Shown in pieces: positions 16,840 to 26,423 of a DNA stretch of 64,000 bases; positions within the stretch are counted from its first letter, which is position 1; the number at the start of each line of letters is the position of its first letter. Where the stretch lies: NCBI RefSeq assembly GCF_047730085.1, contig NZ_CP159830.1:496001-560000 (forward strand), read 5' to 3'. Made by a program: the position numbers and the translations under genes. The stretch comes from Njordibacter sp937773555 (GTDB lineage Bacteria > Pseudomonadota > Gammaproteobacteria > Pseudomonadales > Balneatricaceae). The notes beneath the pieces are model-generated. The model worked only from the letters and a program-made list of their open reading frames with translations. It was not told the DNA's origin and did not search any database.

Positions 16840-17622
16840 CTATAACAGGAATTCTAGAACTAATTTAGTGCCCAAAAATGCAACAGCTAAATTAGCAAAG
16901 CCCCAAAGGGTCCAGCGTATCGCTGTGCGCCCCCGCCAGCCTAATCGGTAATGGCCTATCAAAAGAATAGTAAAAATGACCCAGGCTACAAGGCTTAAGA
17001 TAGTTTTGTGAACCACATGTTGAGCCCATAAGTCGTCTAAAAACACGAACCCTGTCAGTAAAGCGATGCTCAAGAAAATTTGACCTGCTGCCAGCACTTC
17101 AAATAACAGGCTTTCCATCGTTTGTAAGGGCGGTAAACTTTTAACCAAGCGTGATGATTGGTGGTGTTTAAGGTGGCGATTTTGATAAATGAGCAACACA
17201 GACTGACAGGCAGCAACAGCAAAAAGAGCATAGCTCAATATTGAGGTGATTATATGTAGTAGAATGCCAGAAGAAAACTGACGGCCTTCAAATTTAGGTA
17301 TGCTAAACATATCTACCATAATAGCTAAGGCCGCAATCGGCGCAGTAAAGACTAGCAAGCTAGACACTGGGTTACGTAAACTACTGAGTAGAATAACCCC
17401 AATCACTGCCCATGCTGTCAACGATAAGGTGGCACCCAAATCCAATAAAAGACCGGCTTTGGTAAATAGATGCAGGTATAGGTGAAAACCTTGCAGTACC
17501 CATGCCACAAAACTTAGGGTGTAGCCCCTTTTAAACACTGGCTTTGAGGGGGCATTACTTTGAGCCCAAGCACTGGATAAGTAGAAGATTACTGCGCTCA
17601 GGCCAACTATTAAAGAAATCAT
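16840..17622 (-). CDS. ypjD: YpjD/CcsA-family inner membrane protein (cytochrome c assembly-like)
   Basis: The 260-residue protein has about eight hydrophobic helices and the CcsA/CcmC-type pattern (GFHLYLHLFTKAG near residue 45; HIITSILSYALFAVAACQSVLL near 125; HKTILSLVAWVIFTILLIGHYRLGWRGR near 205). The conserved His residues in the last blocks fit the haem-handling family. The gene is divergent from ffh with 151 bp between them, the usual gammaproteobacterial arrangement. A direct role in cytochrome c maturation is not shown. Confidence 0.88.
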   Translation of the reverse strand: MISLIVGLSAVIFYLSSAWAQSNAPSKPVFKRGYTLSFVAWVLQGFHLYLHLFTKAGLLLDLGATLSLTAWAVIGVILLSSLRNPVSSLLVFTAPIAALAIMVDMFSIPKFEGRQFSSGILLHIITSILSYALFAVAACQSVLLIYQNRHLKHHQSSRLVKSLPPLQTMESLLFEVLAAGQIFLSIALLTGFVFLDDLWAQHVVHKTILSLVAWVIFTILLIGHYRLGWRGRTAIRWTLWGFANLAVAFLGTKLVLEFLL

Positions 17623-17773
17623 GGTGATTATTTTTGTCTAATTAGTTCCCCCATCATAATCAAGCACAGCAGCTATGCCTAGGCTTGATGTTAAAAAAGA
17701 CTAAAACTAAGCGCCAAATAGCCTTAGCGGGGGTATACTAGGGACCATCATTTGGTGTTTTACAGAGACTTAT

Positions 17774-19228
17774 ATGTTCGATAATTTAACTGATCGCTTA
17801 GGCAAAACGTTACAGCACATCCGTGGCCAAGCGCGCCTAACAGAAGATAATATTAAAGGCACCTTGCGTGAAGTTCGCATGGCGCTATTAGAAGCTGACG
17901 TCGCCTTACCGGTGGTTAAAGCATTTATTGAGCAAGTTAAAGTCCGTGCTGTAGGCACAGAAGTTAGTCGCAGCTTAAGCCCAGGCCAAGTGTTTGTAAA
18001 AATCGTCCAGCAAGAGCTGGAATCGATTATGGGCACCGCCAACGAAGATCTTAACTTGGCGGTTCAGCCGCCTGCTGTGATCCTTATGGCAGGCCTTCAA
18101 GGCGCAGGTAAAACGACTTCTGCTGCCAAGCTGGCTAAATTCCTTATCGAAAAGAAAAAGAAATCTGTCATGTTGGTGAGTGTGGACGTTTATCGCCCAG
18201 CAGCCATCAAACAGTTACAGATGCTTTGTGAAGAAGTGGGGGCTCACTTCTTTCCAAGTACTGTTATGGAAAAACCTGTAGCGATTGCGCAAAAAGCGAT
18301 TAGTCACGCAAGGCAACAGCATTATGATGTAGTGATTGTTGATACAGCAGGCCGCTTGCACGTTGATACAGATATGATGGACGAAGTGAAAGCGCTTCAT
18401 GCCACCTTAGAGCCTGTGGAAACCCTCTTTGTGGTTGATGCCATGACGGGCCAAGATGCAGCAAATACAGCCAAATCCTTCAACGAAGCATTGCCTCTAA
18501 CGGGTGTAGTGCTTAGTAAAACAGACGGTGATGCCCGCGGTGGCGCGGCACTTTCGGTGCGCCACATTACCGGTAAGCCAATTAAGTTTTTAGGTGTTGG
18601 CGAGAAGGTAGAAGCCCTGGAACCTTTTCACCCAGACCGTATCGCGTCACGAATTTTGGGGATGGGTGACGTACTGTCTCTCATTGAAGAAGTAGAGCAA
18701 AAAGTAGACAAGGTTAAGGCAGAGAAACTTGCTAAAAAGATCAAAAAAGGCAAAGGTTTCGATTTAGAAGATTTCCGAGACCAGTTGCAACAAATGAAAA
18801 ATATGGGTGGCATGGCAGGAATGCTAGATAAAATGCCGGGCATGGGTGGTATGGCCCAAGCTGCTTCAAGTGCAGGAACAGAAAAGAACTTTGACCAAAT
18901 GGAATCAATCATCAATTCTATGACACCAAAGGAACGCGCAGTGCCAGACACGCTAAACGGGTCACGTAAGCGCAGGATTGCGACAGGTTCTGGTACACAA
19001 ATTCAAGACATTAACCGTTTAATTAAACAGCATAAGCAAATGGCTAAGATGATGAAGAAAATGTCGGGTAAAGGCGGTATGCAAAAGATGATGCGTGGCC
19101 TGCAAGGCCAGATGCCCCCTAGCATGGGTGGTGGGGCTGGAGCTGGGGCAATGCCTCCAGGAATGCCACCCGGGATGCCTGGAGGCTTGCCCGGATTAGG
19201 TGGTGGTTTTCCTTTTGGTAAGAAATAA
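17774..19228 (+). CDS. ffh: Signal recognition particle GTPase Ffh
   Basis: The 484-residue protein has all SRP54 domains. The N bundle spans residues 1-85 (ALLEADVALPVVK). The G domain has G1 GLQGAGKTTSAAKL, DTAGRLHVD and SKTDGDARGGAALS. The Met-rich M domain includes the RNA-binding PDTLNGSRKRRIATGSGT and ends in a Gly/Pro/Met tail. It targets membrane proteins cotranslationally with 4.5S RNA and FtsY. The usual downstream neighbour rpsP is missing and two tRNA genes follow instead. Confidence 0.98.
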   Translation: MFDNLTDRLGKTLQHIRGQARLTEDNIKGTLREVRMALLEADVALPVVKAFIEQVKVRAVGTEVSRSLSPGQVFVKIVQQELESIMGTANEDLNLAVQPPAVILMAGLQGAGKTTSAAKLAKFLIEKKKKSVMLVSVDVYRPAAIKQLQMLCEEVGAHFFPSTVMEKPVAIAQKAISHARQQHYDVVIVDTAGRLHVDTDMMDEVKALHATLEPVETLFVVDAMTGQDAANTAKSFNEALPLTGVVLSKTDGDARGGAALSVRHITGKPIKFLGVGEKVEALEPFHPDRIASRILGMGDVLSLIEEVEQKVDKVKAEKLAKKIKKGKGFDLEDFRDQLQQMKNMGGMAGMLDKMPGMGGMAQAASSAGTEKNFDQMESIINSMTPKERAVPDTLNGSRKRRIATGSGTQIQDINRLIKQHKQMAKMMKKMSGKGGMQKMMRGLQGQMPPSMGGGAGAGAMPPGMPPGMPGGLPGLGGGFPFGKK

Positions 19229-19311
19229 CAAAGGCAAGATAGCCATTCAATATAATTGAAACTTAAGGCTTTTATTTCCCAAAAGGTTAGGGTAATATAC
19301 GCGCTCTCTGC

Positions 19312-19404
<93 letters not shown>

Positions 19405-19410
19405 TTTTGA

Positions 19411-19487
19411 GCGCCCGTAGCTCAGCTGGATAGAGTACTCGGCTACGAACCGAGCGGTCAGAGGTTCGAATCCTCTCGGGCGCGCCA
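19411..19487 (+). tRNA. tRNA-Arg (anticodon ACG)
   Basis: The 77-nt gene has acceptor GCGCCCG/CGGGCGC, anticodon stem CTCGG/CCGAG, loop CTACGAA (anticodon ACG at 19445-19447), T-arm AGAGGTTCGAATCCTCT and encoded CCA. A34 must be converted to inosine by TadA, encoded at 8931-9479. It lies 8 bp after tRNA-Ser, so the two are cotranscribed. Confidence 0.96.
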
Positions 19488-19542
19488 TTTTAGAGTTGGC
19501 TTCCATTATCAAAATGGATCCAAATGTAGATTTAAATGTTGC

Positions 19543-19578
19543 AAAGACTAGGCTTACCCAAGGGTAGGTCTTTTTTTT
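19543..19578 (+). terminator. Rho-independent terminator after the tRNA pair
   Basis: AAGACTAGGCTTACCC pairs imperfectly with GGGTAGGTCTT across a short loop and is followed by eight T residues. It fits termination of the ffh/tRNA transcript. Confidence 0.75.
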
Positions 19579-19746
19579 GTCTAAGTTTTTTCATCTTATC
19601 CGCGCTATGTTTTATAGTCTAGAGTGGGCGACAAGCATTTTGATCTCATCAGCATCACATACTTACTGTTTAGGTAAGCATTGCTGCTCACCATTATGAC
19701 GCGATTTAGCCTCATAAATTGACGGTTATATGCCAAGGAGGCGCAG

Positions 19747-20142
19747 GTGTTAAATTCGTTTCATCATGTAGCAATAATTTGTTCTGATTATGAAAAATCA
19801 AAGTATTTTTATACGGCTATTCTAGGGATGGAAATTATTGCAGAAAATTATAGACCAAGCCGGCGCTCCTATAAACTAGATTTAAAGCTGCCAAGTGGCG
19901 AACAAATTGAATTATTTTCGTTTCCTAAATCACCCAAAAGACCAAGTTTTCCTGAAGCTTTAGGTTTAAGACATTTAGCTTTTTCGGTTGACTCAGTCGA
20001 CTTGATGTCAGACTATTTAATATCAAAAAATATTGCTGTAGAACCCATTCGTGTGGATGAATACACGAATAAAAAGTTCACTTTTTTTAATGACCCTGAC
20101 GGGTTACCATTAGAGATATACGAGCAATTTTGCATGCAGTAG
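19747..20142 (+). CDS. VOC family protein, YaeR/GloA2-like
   Basis: The 131-residue protein starts at GTG 19747 behind AAGGAGG (19735-19741). It is a single vicinal-oxygen-chelate domain: FHHVAIICSDYEKSKYFYT, LPSGEQIELFSFP, LRHLAFSVDSVD and FFNDPDGLPLEIYEQ. The His and Glu metal positions (HH near residue 6, E in QIELF, H in LRHLAF, E in LEIYE) are all present. It matches YaeR-type glyoxalase-like proteins of unproven substrate. Confidence 0.85.
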   Translation: MLNSFHHVAIICSDYEKSKYFYTAILGMEIIAENYRPSRRSYKLDLKLPSGEQIELFSFPKSPKRPSFPEALGLRHLAFSVDSVDLMSDYLISKNIAVEPIRVDEYTNKKFTFFNDPDGLPLEIYEQFCMQ

Positions 20143-20215
20143 TGCATTACAAACGCAAAGCCCGTTGCACATTCACTAGTCGCCTTTTTGTTATGCTTAG
20201 TTTTTGATGGTTAGG

Positions 20216-21415
20216 TTAATCTTCTTTGACCATCTGCTGATTAACCTGTGCCAAGGTGCCGGCAGGGGGCGGGCTATCTAATAATGCCACTGGTACGGTA
20301 CTGCGCAACTGATTGTGAAAGGCGGCTGTACCTACCTCTAAATCCGACATTATTGCCCCATTATAGGCACTTGAGCGCATTCCTTCTGCGGACCATTTTA
20401 AGAGCTGCACATCTTCCTGACCCACAATGATGTTAATTTGGCGATTGTATTCACGTGCGCTTTTCATCTCAGGTCGGTCATCTGTAAGCGCGTAGCTGCG
20501 CCCTGCCATGGCACTTTTTTGAAAGCTGATTGGGTAGGAGTGATAAATTTCAATCTGATCTGGAAAGAGAGTGATAACGAAGCCTGGAAATGCGGACCAG
20601 TATATCCATTCCCGTTGATGCGTAGCAGGTAGGTAGCTCTTTTGTGGCAGCGTATTAACATAATCTTGGTTTAGTTGAGACTTATGTTTGCCTGCATCAA
20701 TATTGCCATATGAACGACTCACTTCATCGTTTAAAACCTGATCGTAATAACTTCTGCCCAGTAAGTCGTATAAATCTTTATGCCCCATTGGAACATGGTA
20801 ACCCTCAGTATCAATGTCGACTATTGATTTCCAGTCACAGTTAAATTCTGTCGTCCAAGGCTCAACAAGTGGCTGCATATCTTCAATTTTGTAGAGCGAA
20901 ATTTCTTCCTCGGCGTCTTTAAGTGTTTCTGCAACACTAGGGCCACTTCCAAAAAATCGAATAAAGATCATACCGTGCCATATTTCGCATTCAATTGGCT
21001 TTAACCCCAAAGCAGACTTATCAATGGCAGGAAATGTCTCGGCACGAGGAATATTTTTTAAGCGCCCATCAAGGTGATAAGACCAGCCATGGAAAGGGCA
21101 CACTAATGCGTTTCTGCAATGTCCTTTATCGTCGGCAACAACACGTGATGCACGATGGTTGCACACATTATGAAAAGCACGAACAACACCATCTTCGCCA
21201 CGAATAATGATCGCACGCTCATGAGCTAACTCCATACACTGATAATCTCCAACCTCGGAAATTTCAGAGACATGGCCGGCCCATAACCAAGTCTTCAAGA
21301 AAATACTATTTATTTCTAGATCAGTTAGTTCTGCATTATTATACGTCCATGCAGGCAAGCCTTGGCGGCTATTGCTGGCTTGTGCATACACAGTGTCTGG
21401 ACTCATAAAATTCAT
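20216..21415 (-). CDS. Rieske non-haem iron oxygenase, alpha subunit (quaternary-amine type suspected)
   Basis: The 399-residue protein has a Rieske [2Fe-2S] site C85-x-H87 ... C106-x2-H109 (CNHRAS; CPFHGW) and a mononuclear iron site TEGYHVPMGH with H207 and H212. The residue before them is Glu204 where most Rieske oxygenases have the bridging Asp. From memory, carnitine oxygenase CntA also uses Glu. Related enzymes split C-N bonds of carnitine, glycine betaine or stachydrine. No reductase partner is encoded nearby. It starts at ATG 21415 behind GGAGAT and follows the aminotransferase gene on the same strand (26-bp gap), so they form one operon under the BetI-like regulator. Confidence 0.88.
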   Translation of the reverse strand: MNFMSPDTVYAQASNSRQGLPAWTYNNAELTDLEINSIFLKTWLWAGHVSEISEVGDYQCMELAHERAIIIRGEDGVVRAFHNVCNHRASRVVADDKGHCRNALVCPFHGWSYHLDGRLKNIPRAETFPAIDKSALGLKPIECEIWHGMIFIRFFGSGPSVAETLKDAEEEISLYKIEDMQPLVEPWTTEFNCDWKSIVDIDTEGYHVPMGHKDLYDLLGRSYYDQVLNDEVSRSYGNIDAGKHKSQLNQDYVNTLPQKSYLPATHQREWIYWSAFPGFVITLFPDQIEIYHSYPISFQKSAMAGRSYALTDDRPEMKSAREYNRQINIIVGQEDVQLLKWSAEGMRSSAYNGAIMSDLEVGTAAFHNQLRSTVPVALLDSPPPAGTLAQVNQQMVKED

Positions 21416-21441
21416 GCTTACATCTCCAAAAATAAACTAAT

Positions 21442-22824
21442 TTAAACGTTTTTAAATTTGCCGTCAGCAATACAATCATGCATCGCCAGCTCCACGCCTT
21501 TATAGAGAATGTCGACTAGCTCATCGATCTGTGCTTTGGTAATTATAAGGGGTGGGGATATCACACACATATTAGCCAGTGGTCGCACAACTAGGCCCAT
21601 GGCTTGGCAATGTTGGTCAATGCGCTCGCCAATTTCATAGTCCATTTCTAGGTCATCTGCACCCTTGGTTAGTTCGCACTCAACACAGCACATTAAGCCA
21701 AGTCCTCGAACATCCCGAACAATAGGAATATCGTAAAGTGACTTAATTCTTTCCTGCAAATAAGCGCCTACTTCACGCGCATTTTCGCAAAGGTTTTCGC
21801 GTTTGATTATTTCAAGGTTTTTTAATCCTGCAGTAGCAGCGACTGGATGCCCTGAATAAGTGAATCCATTAGAAAATATAGCACTCTCAATGTCTGGATT
21901 ATTGAACTCATTGAGTAATCTGTCTGAAACCAAAAAAGCACCCATGGGGATGTAAGCTGAGGTCAAACCTTTGGCTGTGGTGATAATGTCAGGGACAATA
22001 TCAAACACGGCTTCGGAAGAAAAAATATGCCCAAGCCTTCCAAAGGAGGTAACGACTTCATCAGATAGATAAAGCACATCATATTTATGGCATACGTCTA
22101 GGCAGCGTTTGTGATAACCCTTTGGTGGGACAATAACACCACCAGAAGCAAGGATCGGTTCAGCAACAAAAACGGCAACCTTGTCTTCTCCCAGTTCAAT
22201 AATTTTATTTTCTAGGTCGGCAACACATTGATCGAGAAAATCAGCATCAGTCATGTGATCTGGTTTCAGCAATGGATGTGGTGCCGGGATATGGTGTACA
22301 AGGTCGGTAGCAAAATCGAGATAGTTTTTATCACGCTCTTTCCCAGACACACTTGCTGAGAGATAAGTGCTGCCGTGATAGCCTTTTAATCGGGAAATGA
22401 TTTTTTTCTTTTCAGGTTTGCCTCGGTAATTATTATAAAATTGGACAAAGCGTAAGGCAGAGTCAACGGCTGTTGAGCCACACGTGGTAAGGAATACGTG
22501 GTTGAGATCCCCCGGTGCTTCAGCTGCAAGAGCTTCACTGAATTGAGCCGCTGGGCTGGTGGCCATTGACCATGGAGAAGTGAACGGTAACTGCATGACT
22601 TGATCATAAATGGCCTGCGCCATCTCCTTGCGGCCATGCCCAATATTGACACACCACATGCCGGAGGGGCCATCTATTAAGCGGTTTCCCTGACTATCAT
22701 ATATATAAATTCCATCGCCTTTTTCAACCACAGTACGTTGATTGTTACCCAAGTTTTGGAAGTTGTCCCAAGGGTGGATAAATTGGTTATCCTGCTTTTG
22801 AATATGCTCGGTAGGGTTGTTCAT
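21442..22824 (-). CDS. Class III (omega) aminotransferase, PLP-dependent
   Basis: The 460-residue protein has the class III pattern. KGDGIYIYDSQGNRLIDGPSG begins the fold, and TCGSTAVDSALRF supplies phosphate-binding residues. FVAEPILASGGVIVPPKGY and LYLSDEVVTSFGRLG carry the cofactor Asp. ITTAKGLTSAYIPMGA contains the Schiff-base Lys. Members act on omega-amino groups of diamines, beta-alanine or taurine, often with pyruvate as acceptor. Its place beside a Rieske oxygenase and a polyamine-type importer suggests an amine or amino-aldehyde precursor as substrate. Confidence 0.88.
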   Translation of the reverse strand: MNNPTEHIQKQDNQFIHPWDNFQNLGNNQRTVVEKGDGIYIYDSQGNRLIDGPSGMWCVNIGHGRKEMAQAIYDQVMQLPFTSPWSMATSPAAQFSEALAAEAPGDLNHVFLTTCGSTAVDSALRFVQFYNNYRGKPEKKKIISRLKGYHGSTYLSASVSGKERDKNYLDFATDLVHHIPAPHPLLKPDHMTDADFLDQCVADLENKIIELGEDKVAVFVAEPILASGGVIVPPKGYHKRCLDVCHKYDVLYLSDEVVTSFGRLGHIFSSEAVFDIVPDIITTAKGLTSAYIPMGAFLVSDRLLNEFNNPDIESAIFSNGFTYSGHPVAATAGLKNLEIIKRENLCENAREVGAYLQERIKSLYDIPIVRDVRGLGLMCCVECELTKGADDLEMDYEIGERIDQHCQAMGLVVRPLANMCVISPPLIITKAQIDELVDILYKGVELAMHDCIADGKFKNV

Positions 22825-22873
22825 AGATCTCCAAAAACCAGTTCAGCTTGTATCGATAAGGTTCATCCCTATA

Positions 22874-22895
22874 ACTTACTGAGTAAGTGCTCAGT
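22874..22895. promoter_or_regulatory. Probable operator of the BetI-like regulator
   Basis: Two overlapping palindromes, ACTTACT-G-AGTAAGT (22874-22888) and ACTGAG-x6-CTCAGT (22878-22895), lie in the 142-bp gap between the divergent aminotransferase and tetR genes. The TGACTGAGC-like half resembles BetI-type sites. Confidence 0.6.
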
Positions 22896-22966
22896 CAATT
22901 TATACTGGACAAAACTTTATTTGTCAATAATACTAACTGGCATAGATTGATAAATAAGGAGCGTCA

Positions 22967-23659
22967 ATGGACGTTGCTGAAGCCAAAAAAAGCACTCAGG
23001 CACACCAAAGTAGAGCGGTTCAATCACTCCTTCGAAAGCAACAATTAATTGGCTCTACCATTGAATGTATTGATCATTTCGGCTTGTCACAAACGACCAT
23101 AGCCAAAATAGCTCAGCATGCACGTGTATCACAGGGGGTAGTGATCTTTCACTTCCAAACTAAGGATCTGTTACTTGAGCAGGTCTTGCGGTTTTTGTCT
23201 AAGGAATACACTGATAATTGGAAATCTGCGATTGCTTTGGCTGGAGAGGCCCCCATTGATAAATTGTGCTCAATAGTTATGTCTGCATTCAGCCCCAAGG
23301 TGTGTAACCGTAAGAATGTTGGAGTGTGGTATGCATTTTGGGGCGCTTCACAATCGAGGCCAACCTATCAGGAAGTGTGTGGTCAAACGGATAGTGAGTT
23401 TTCATCAACACTGCTCAGTTTGTGCACCCAGTTATGTACGGGTTTAAAAACACCTGTATCAGCCGACGTTGCAGCCATGGGCATCGAGGGAATGCTCGAT
23501 GGGCTTTGGCAAAGTTGTCTTATTGGCGAAAGTAAATTTAGCCCTAAGGAGGCTAATACAACAGTGTTTGATGTGATGGAGCTTATGTTTCCGTTGCAGA
23601 AAAGCACGATAACGCAGTATAAAGTGTTATTAAATAGCCAAGTGAAAAAGGCGGTATAA
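22967..23659 (+). CDS. TetR family regulator, BetI-like
   Basis: The 230-residue protein has RKQQLIGSTIECIDHFGLSQ leading into the HTH IAKIAQHARVSQGVVIFHFQTKDLLLEQVL. This is the N-terminal layout of BetI (choline-responsive repressor). The C-terminal half keeps KNVGVWYAFWGAS and GIEGMLDGLW, also BetI-like. It is divergent from the aminotransferase-Rieske operon with palindromic operators between, so it probably represses that operon. A quaternary amine ligand is inferred. Confidence 0.85.
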   Translation: MDVAEAKKSTQAHQSRAVQSLLRKQQLIGSTIECIDHFGLSQTTIAKIAQHARVSQGVVIFHFQTKDLLLEQVLRFLSKEYTDNWKSAIALAGEAPIDKLCSIVMSAFSPKVCNRKNVGVWYAFWGASQSRPTYQEVCGQTDSEFSSTLLSLCTQLCTGLKTPVSADVAAMGIEGMLDGLWQSCLIGESKFSPKEANTTVFDVMELMFPLQKSTITQYKVLLNSQVKKAV

Positions 23660-24071
23660 ATTAATTTTGAGCAGAGCATGGCCTTAGCCATGATGACCTG
23701 AAAACCCGAAGCACTTAGCGTGACTTAGTTTTAGATGCAGGTTTTTTTGTGCTTTGGCAGCAAACATAAGGCCGTAATAGACAAGCTTCTAAAGGAATAT
23801 GTTTCGAATAATGCGACTATTTTCTATAAAAAAACCATAAAGCCTTTTAAAAAAGAGGCGTTATCTACTATTTATATGTTGTATAACAGGTGTTTACGTC
23901 AATCGATAAGGTATAAAAGTGGCTTAATCAGGGTGTTCAAAATAATACACGCTTCACTTGAAGGTTAAAACGGCTTTATGCTATTGTCGAGCACTCTAGT
24001 ATTTATACAAAAAACAGGAAAGTTGGTTTAATTAATCATTAGACATGTAAACCATGTCAATTGGAGAGAAC
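23660..24071. other. Intergenic region upstream of the potF-like gene
   Basis: It contains a hairpin CATGGC-CTTA-GCCATG at 23677-23692 shortly after tetR, without a T-run, and then AT-rich sequence with no believable gene. A 77-codon frame at 23735 has poor composition and no Shine-Dalgarno. The promoter of the importer operon should be here. Confidence 0.35.
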
Positions 24072-25190
24072 ATGAACTATAAAAATAATACGTTCGTTAA
24101 ACATTTAACGCGTGGAACAATAGCCTTTACCTTGGTGTTTGGTGCATCTACTGGTTATGCCGCAGGTGTGCTAAATGTGACTAATTGGGCAGAGTATATT
24201 GCCGAAGACACCGTCGCTAATTTTGAAAAAGAATTTGACGTTAAGGTGACTTACGATAACTATGACTCGGAAGAATCGATTCAATCAAAATTGCTTGCTG
24301 GTAACTCTGGTTACGACGTGGTGAGTCACTCAAGTAGTGCGGTTGCACGATTACTCCCCGCAAATATTTTACAAAAGCTGGATAAATCCAAACTGCCTAA
24401 TTTGGTTCATATAATGGATAGCTTGGACAAGCAATTAGACGTTAATATTGATCCCGGTAACAATTACTTCACCCCCTATATGTGGGGCACACACGGTGTT
24501 ACATACAATAAGGCATTAGTGTTAGAAACATACCCAGAAGCGCCCATTGGTTCATTGGATATGGTTTTTGATCCGGTACATATGGAGAAGCTGGGGAAGT
24601 GTGGGGTAGCCTTTTTGGACTCACCAACAGACATTTTACCTATGGCGTTGGCACATATGGGGTTAGATCCTTATTCAGCCAATAAAGCGGATTATGCCGC
24701 AGCAGAAGAAATGTTGTCTGCAGTTCGACCTTACATTAAAACCTTCGATAATTACGCCTACCAACAAATGCCGCTGAAAGAGTTTTGTATCGCGGTGACT
24801 TGGGGACCAGATGGGTTATTAGCCATGTCTGGTGCTGAGGAAGCAAACACTGGCGTAGTGCTTGATTTTTTCGTACCACCAGGAGACGGTAAGGCGGTAT
24901 TGTGGATTGACGGCCTTGTGATTCCATCAGATGCGAAGAATGTTGAAAATGCTCACCTGTTTATCAACTATATGATGCGTCCTGAAGTGGCGGCAGCTAA
25001 TACTGATTACACATGGTATGCAAGCGGTAACAAAACGGCATTTGATTTGATTGACCCAGCAGTAACAGGCAGCCCAGCTGCTTACCCTACTGCCGAATCT
25101 GTCGCAAAAATGTACACCTACAAAGCTATTCCAAGAAAAATGCAGCGGGTACGAACTCGTGCATGGACAAAGTTTAAATCGGGCCAATAA
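24072..25190 (+). CDS. PotF-like periplasmic polyamine-binding protein
   Basis: I start at ATG 24072, which has GGAGAG at the right distance, giving 372 residues with a signal peptide (FTLVFGASTGYAA). The mature part aligns well with PotF (VTNWAEYIAEDTVANFEKEF; PYMWGTHGVTYN; RVRTRAWTKFKSGQ). In the binding cleft the aromatic and acidic residues of TWGPD and WID are kept. The second NWSDY residue pair is NWAEY, and the Glu of PotF's DAPEE becomes DSPTD. A related but altered cationic ligand is likely. It is the first gene of the four-gene potFGHI-like operon. Confidence 0.88.
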   Translation: MNYKNNTFVKHLTRGTIAFTLVFGASTGYAAGVLNVTNWAEYIAEDTVANFEKEFDVKVTYDNYDSEESIQSKLLAGNSGYDVVSHSSSAVARLLPANILQKLDKSKLPNLVHIMDSLDKQLDVNIDPGNNYFTPYMWGTHGVTYNKALVLETYPEAPIGSLDMVFDPVHMEKLGKCGVAFLDSPTDILPMALAHMGLDPYSANKADYAAAEEMLSAVRPYIKTFDNYAYQQMPLKEFCIAVTWGPDGLLAMSGAEEANTGVVLDFFVPPGDGKAVLWIDGLVIPSDAKNVENAHLFINYMMRPEVAAANTDYTWYASGNKTAFDLIDPAVTGSPAAYPTAESVAKMYTYKAIPRKMQRVRTRAWTKFKSGQ

Positions 25191-25280
25191 TATCTAAAGC
25201 AATACGGTTATCGTTCCATAGAGCGGTAACTGTATCTGTATGGCCTAGGGCCTATTACTATAAGCCATTGGATTTTTACG

Positions 25281-26423
25281 ATGCCACAACAAACCGATTA
25301 TTCCTATAGACCTTGGCTTGATGCTGATGCAGAGCCATTTATCAAACTGCGCGGTATTAGTAAAAAATTCGACGAATTCACTGCAGTTGACAATGTTGAT
25401 CTGGATATTTATAAAGGCGAACTGTTTTCCCTTTTAGGGGGCTCTGGTTGCGGCAAAACAACCTTACTGCGCATGTTAGCTGGATTTGAGACCCCATCAA
25501 GTGGCACCATTTATATCGACGGTGTCGATATGACCGAAGTACCTCCTTATGCTCGCCCTATTAACATGATGTTTCAATCCTATGCACTCTTTCCGCATAT
25601 GACGGTTGAACAAAATGTCGCTTATGGGCTCAAGCGGGATAAAATCCCAAAAGACGAAATCAAGCGGCGCGTTGAGGAAATTCTCAGCATGGTTGAGCTA
25701 TCAGACTTTGTGAAGCGCAAACCCCATCAACTATCGGGTGGGCAGCGGCAGCGTGTCGCCCTTGCTCGAGCTCTAGTCAAGCAGCCTAAAGTCCTCCTGC
25801 TTGATGAACCCTTAGGTGCATTGGATAAGCGTTTAAGGGAGCAAACGCAATTTGAGCTAATAAACATTCAAGACCAACTCGGCGTTACCTTTGTTGTGGT
25901 GACCCATGATCAGGAAGAGGCAATGACCTTGTCTACCCGCATGGCAATGATGGATGCAGGCAAGTTTCAGCAAATTGGCGAACCAACAGAAGTTTATGAG
26001 TACCCTGAATCTAGACTGGTAGCTAACTTTATTGGTTCTGCCAATATGTTTGAGGGGAGGGTTACTCAAAGTGACGTTGGTCATGTTGTTGTTACCAGTA
26101 AAGAGCTGGATGTCGAATTTTATACCAACCATCCTATGTCGATTATAGAGGGAACTAAAGTTTGGGTAGCAGTGCGCCCAGAAAAAATCACGCTATCAAA
26201 AACATCGTTGGATGCGTCAACAAATCAGCTCAAAGGAGTAGTCGTTGATATTGGCTACCACGGCAAAACATCCACCTACCGAATACGCATTAATAATGAT
26301 CAAATTATTGAAGTGAGCGTGCCTAGTCAAAAGCGACCTAGGGGTGAGCGACACTCGATAGACTGGGATGAAGAAATTTACCTGAACTGGGACCAATCTA
26401 GCGCCGTGGTGCTGATGAAATGA
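25281..26423 (+). CDS. PotG-like ABC transporter ATP-binding protein
   Basis: The 380-residue ATPase has Walker A GGSGCGKTT (about residue 55), the signature LSGGQRQRVALARAL, Walker B VLLLDEPLGALD and a switch His (VVVTHDQEEAMTL). A TOBE domain occupies the C-terminal 100 residues (VAVRPEKITL). This is the spermidine/putrescine-importer type. It lies 90 bp after the binding protein and overlaps the next gene by 4 bp. Confidence 0.92.
   Translation: MPQQTDYSYRPWLDADAEPFIKLRGISKKFDEFTAVDNVDLDIYKGELFSLLGGSGCGKTTLLRMLAGFETPSSGTIYIDGVDMTEVPPYARPINMMFQSYALFPHMTVEQNVAYGLKRDKIPKDEIKRRVEEILSMVELSDFVKRKPHQLSGGQRQRVALARALVKQPKVLLLDEPLGALDKRLREQTQFELINIQDQLGVTFVVVTHDQEEAMTLSTRMAMMDAGKFQQIGEPTEVYEYPESRLVANFIGSANMFEGRVTQSDVGHVVVTSKELDVEFYTNHPMSIIEGTKVWVAVRPEKITLSKTSLDASTNQLKGVVVDIGYHGKTSTYRIRINNDQIIEVSVPSQKRPRGERHSIDWDEEIYLNWDQSSAVVLMK

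Noticed and set aside
23735..23968. 77-codon frame downstream of the BetI-like gene
   Set aside because: No Shine-Dalgarno, no motif and odd composition; probably chance in AT-rich DNA.
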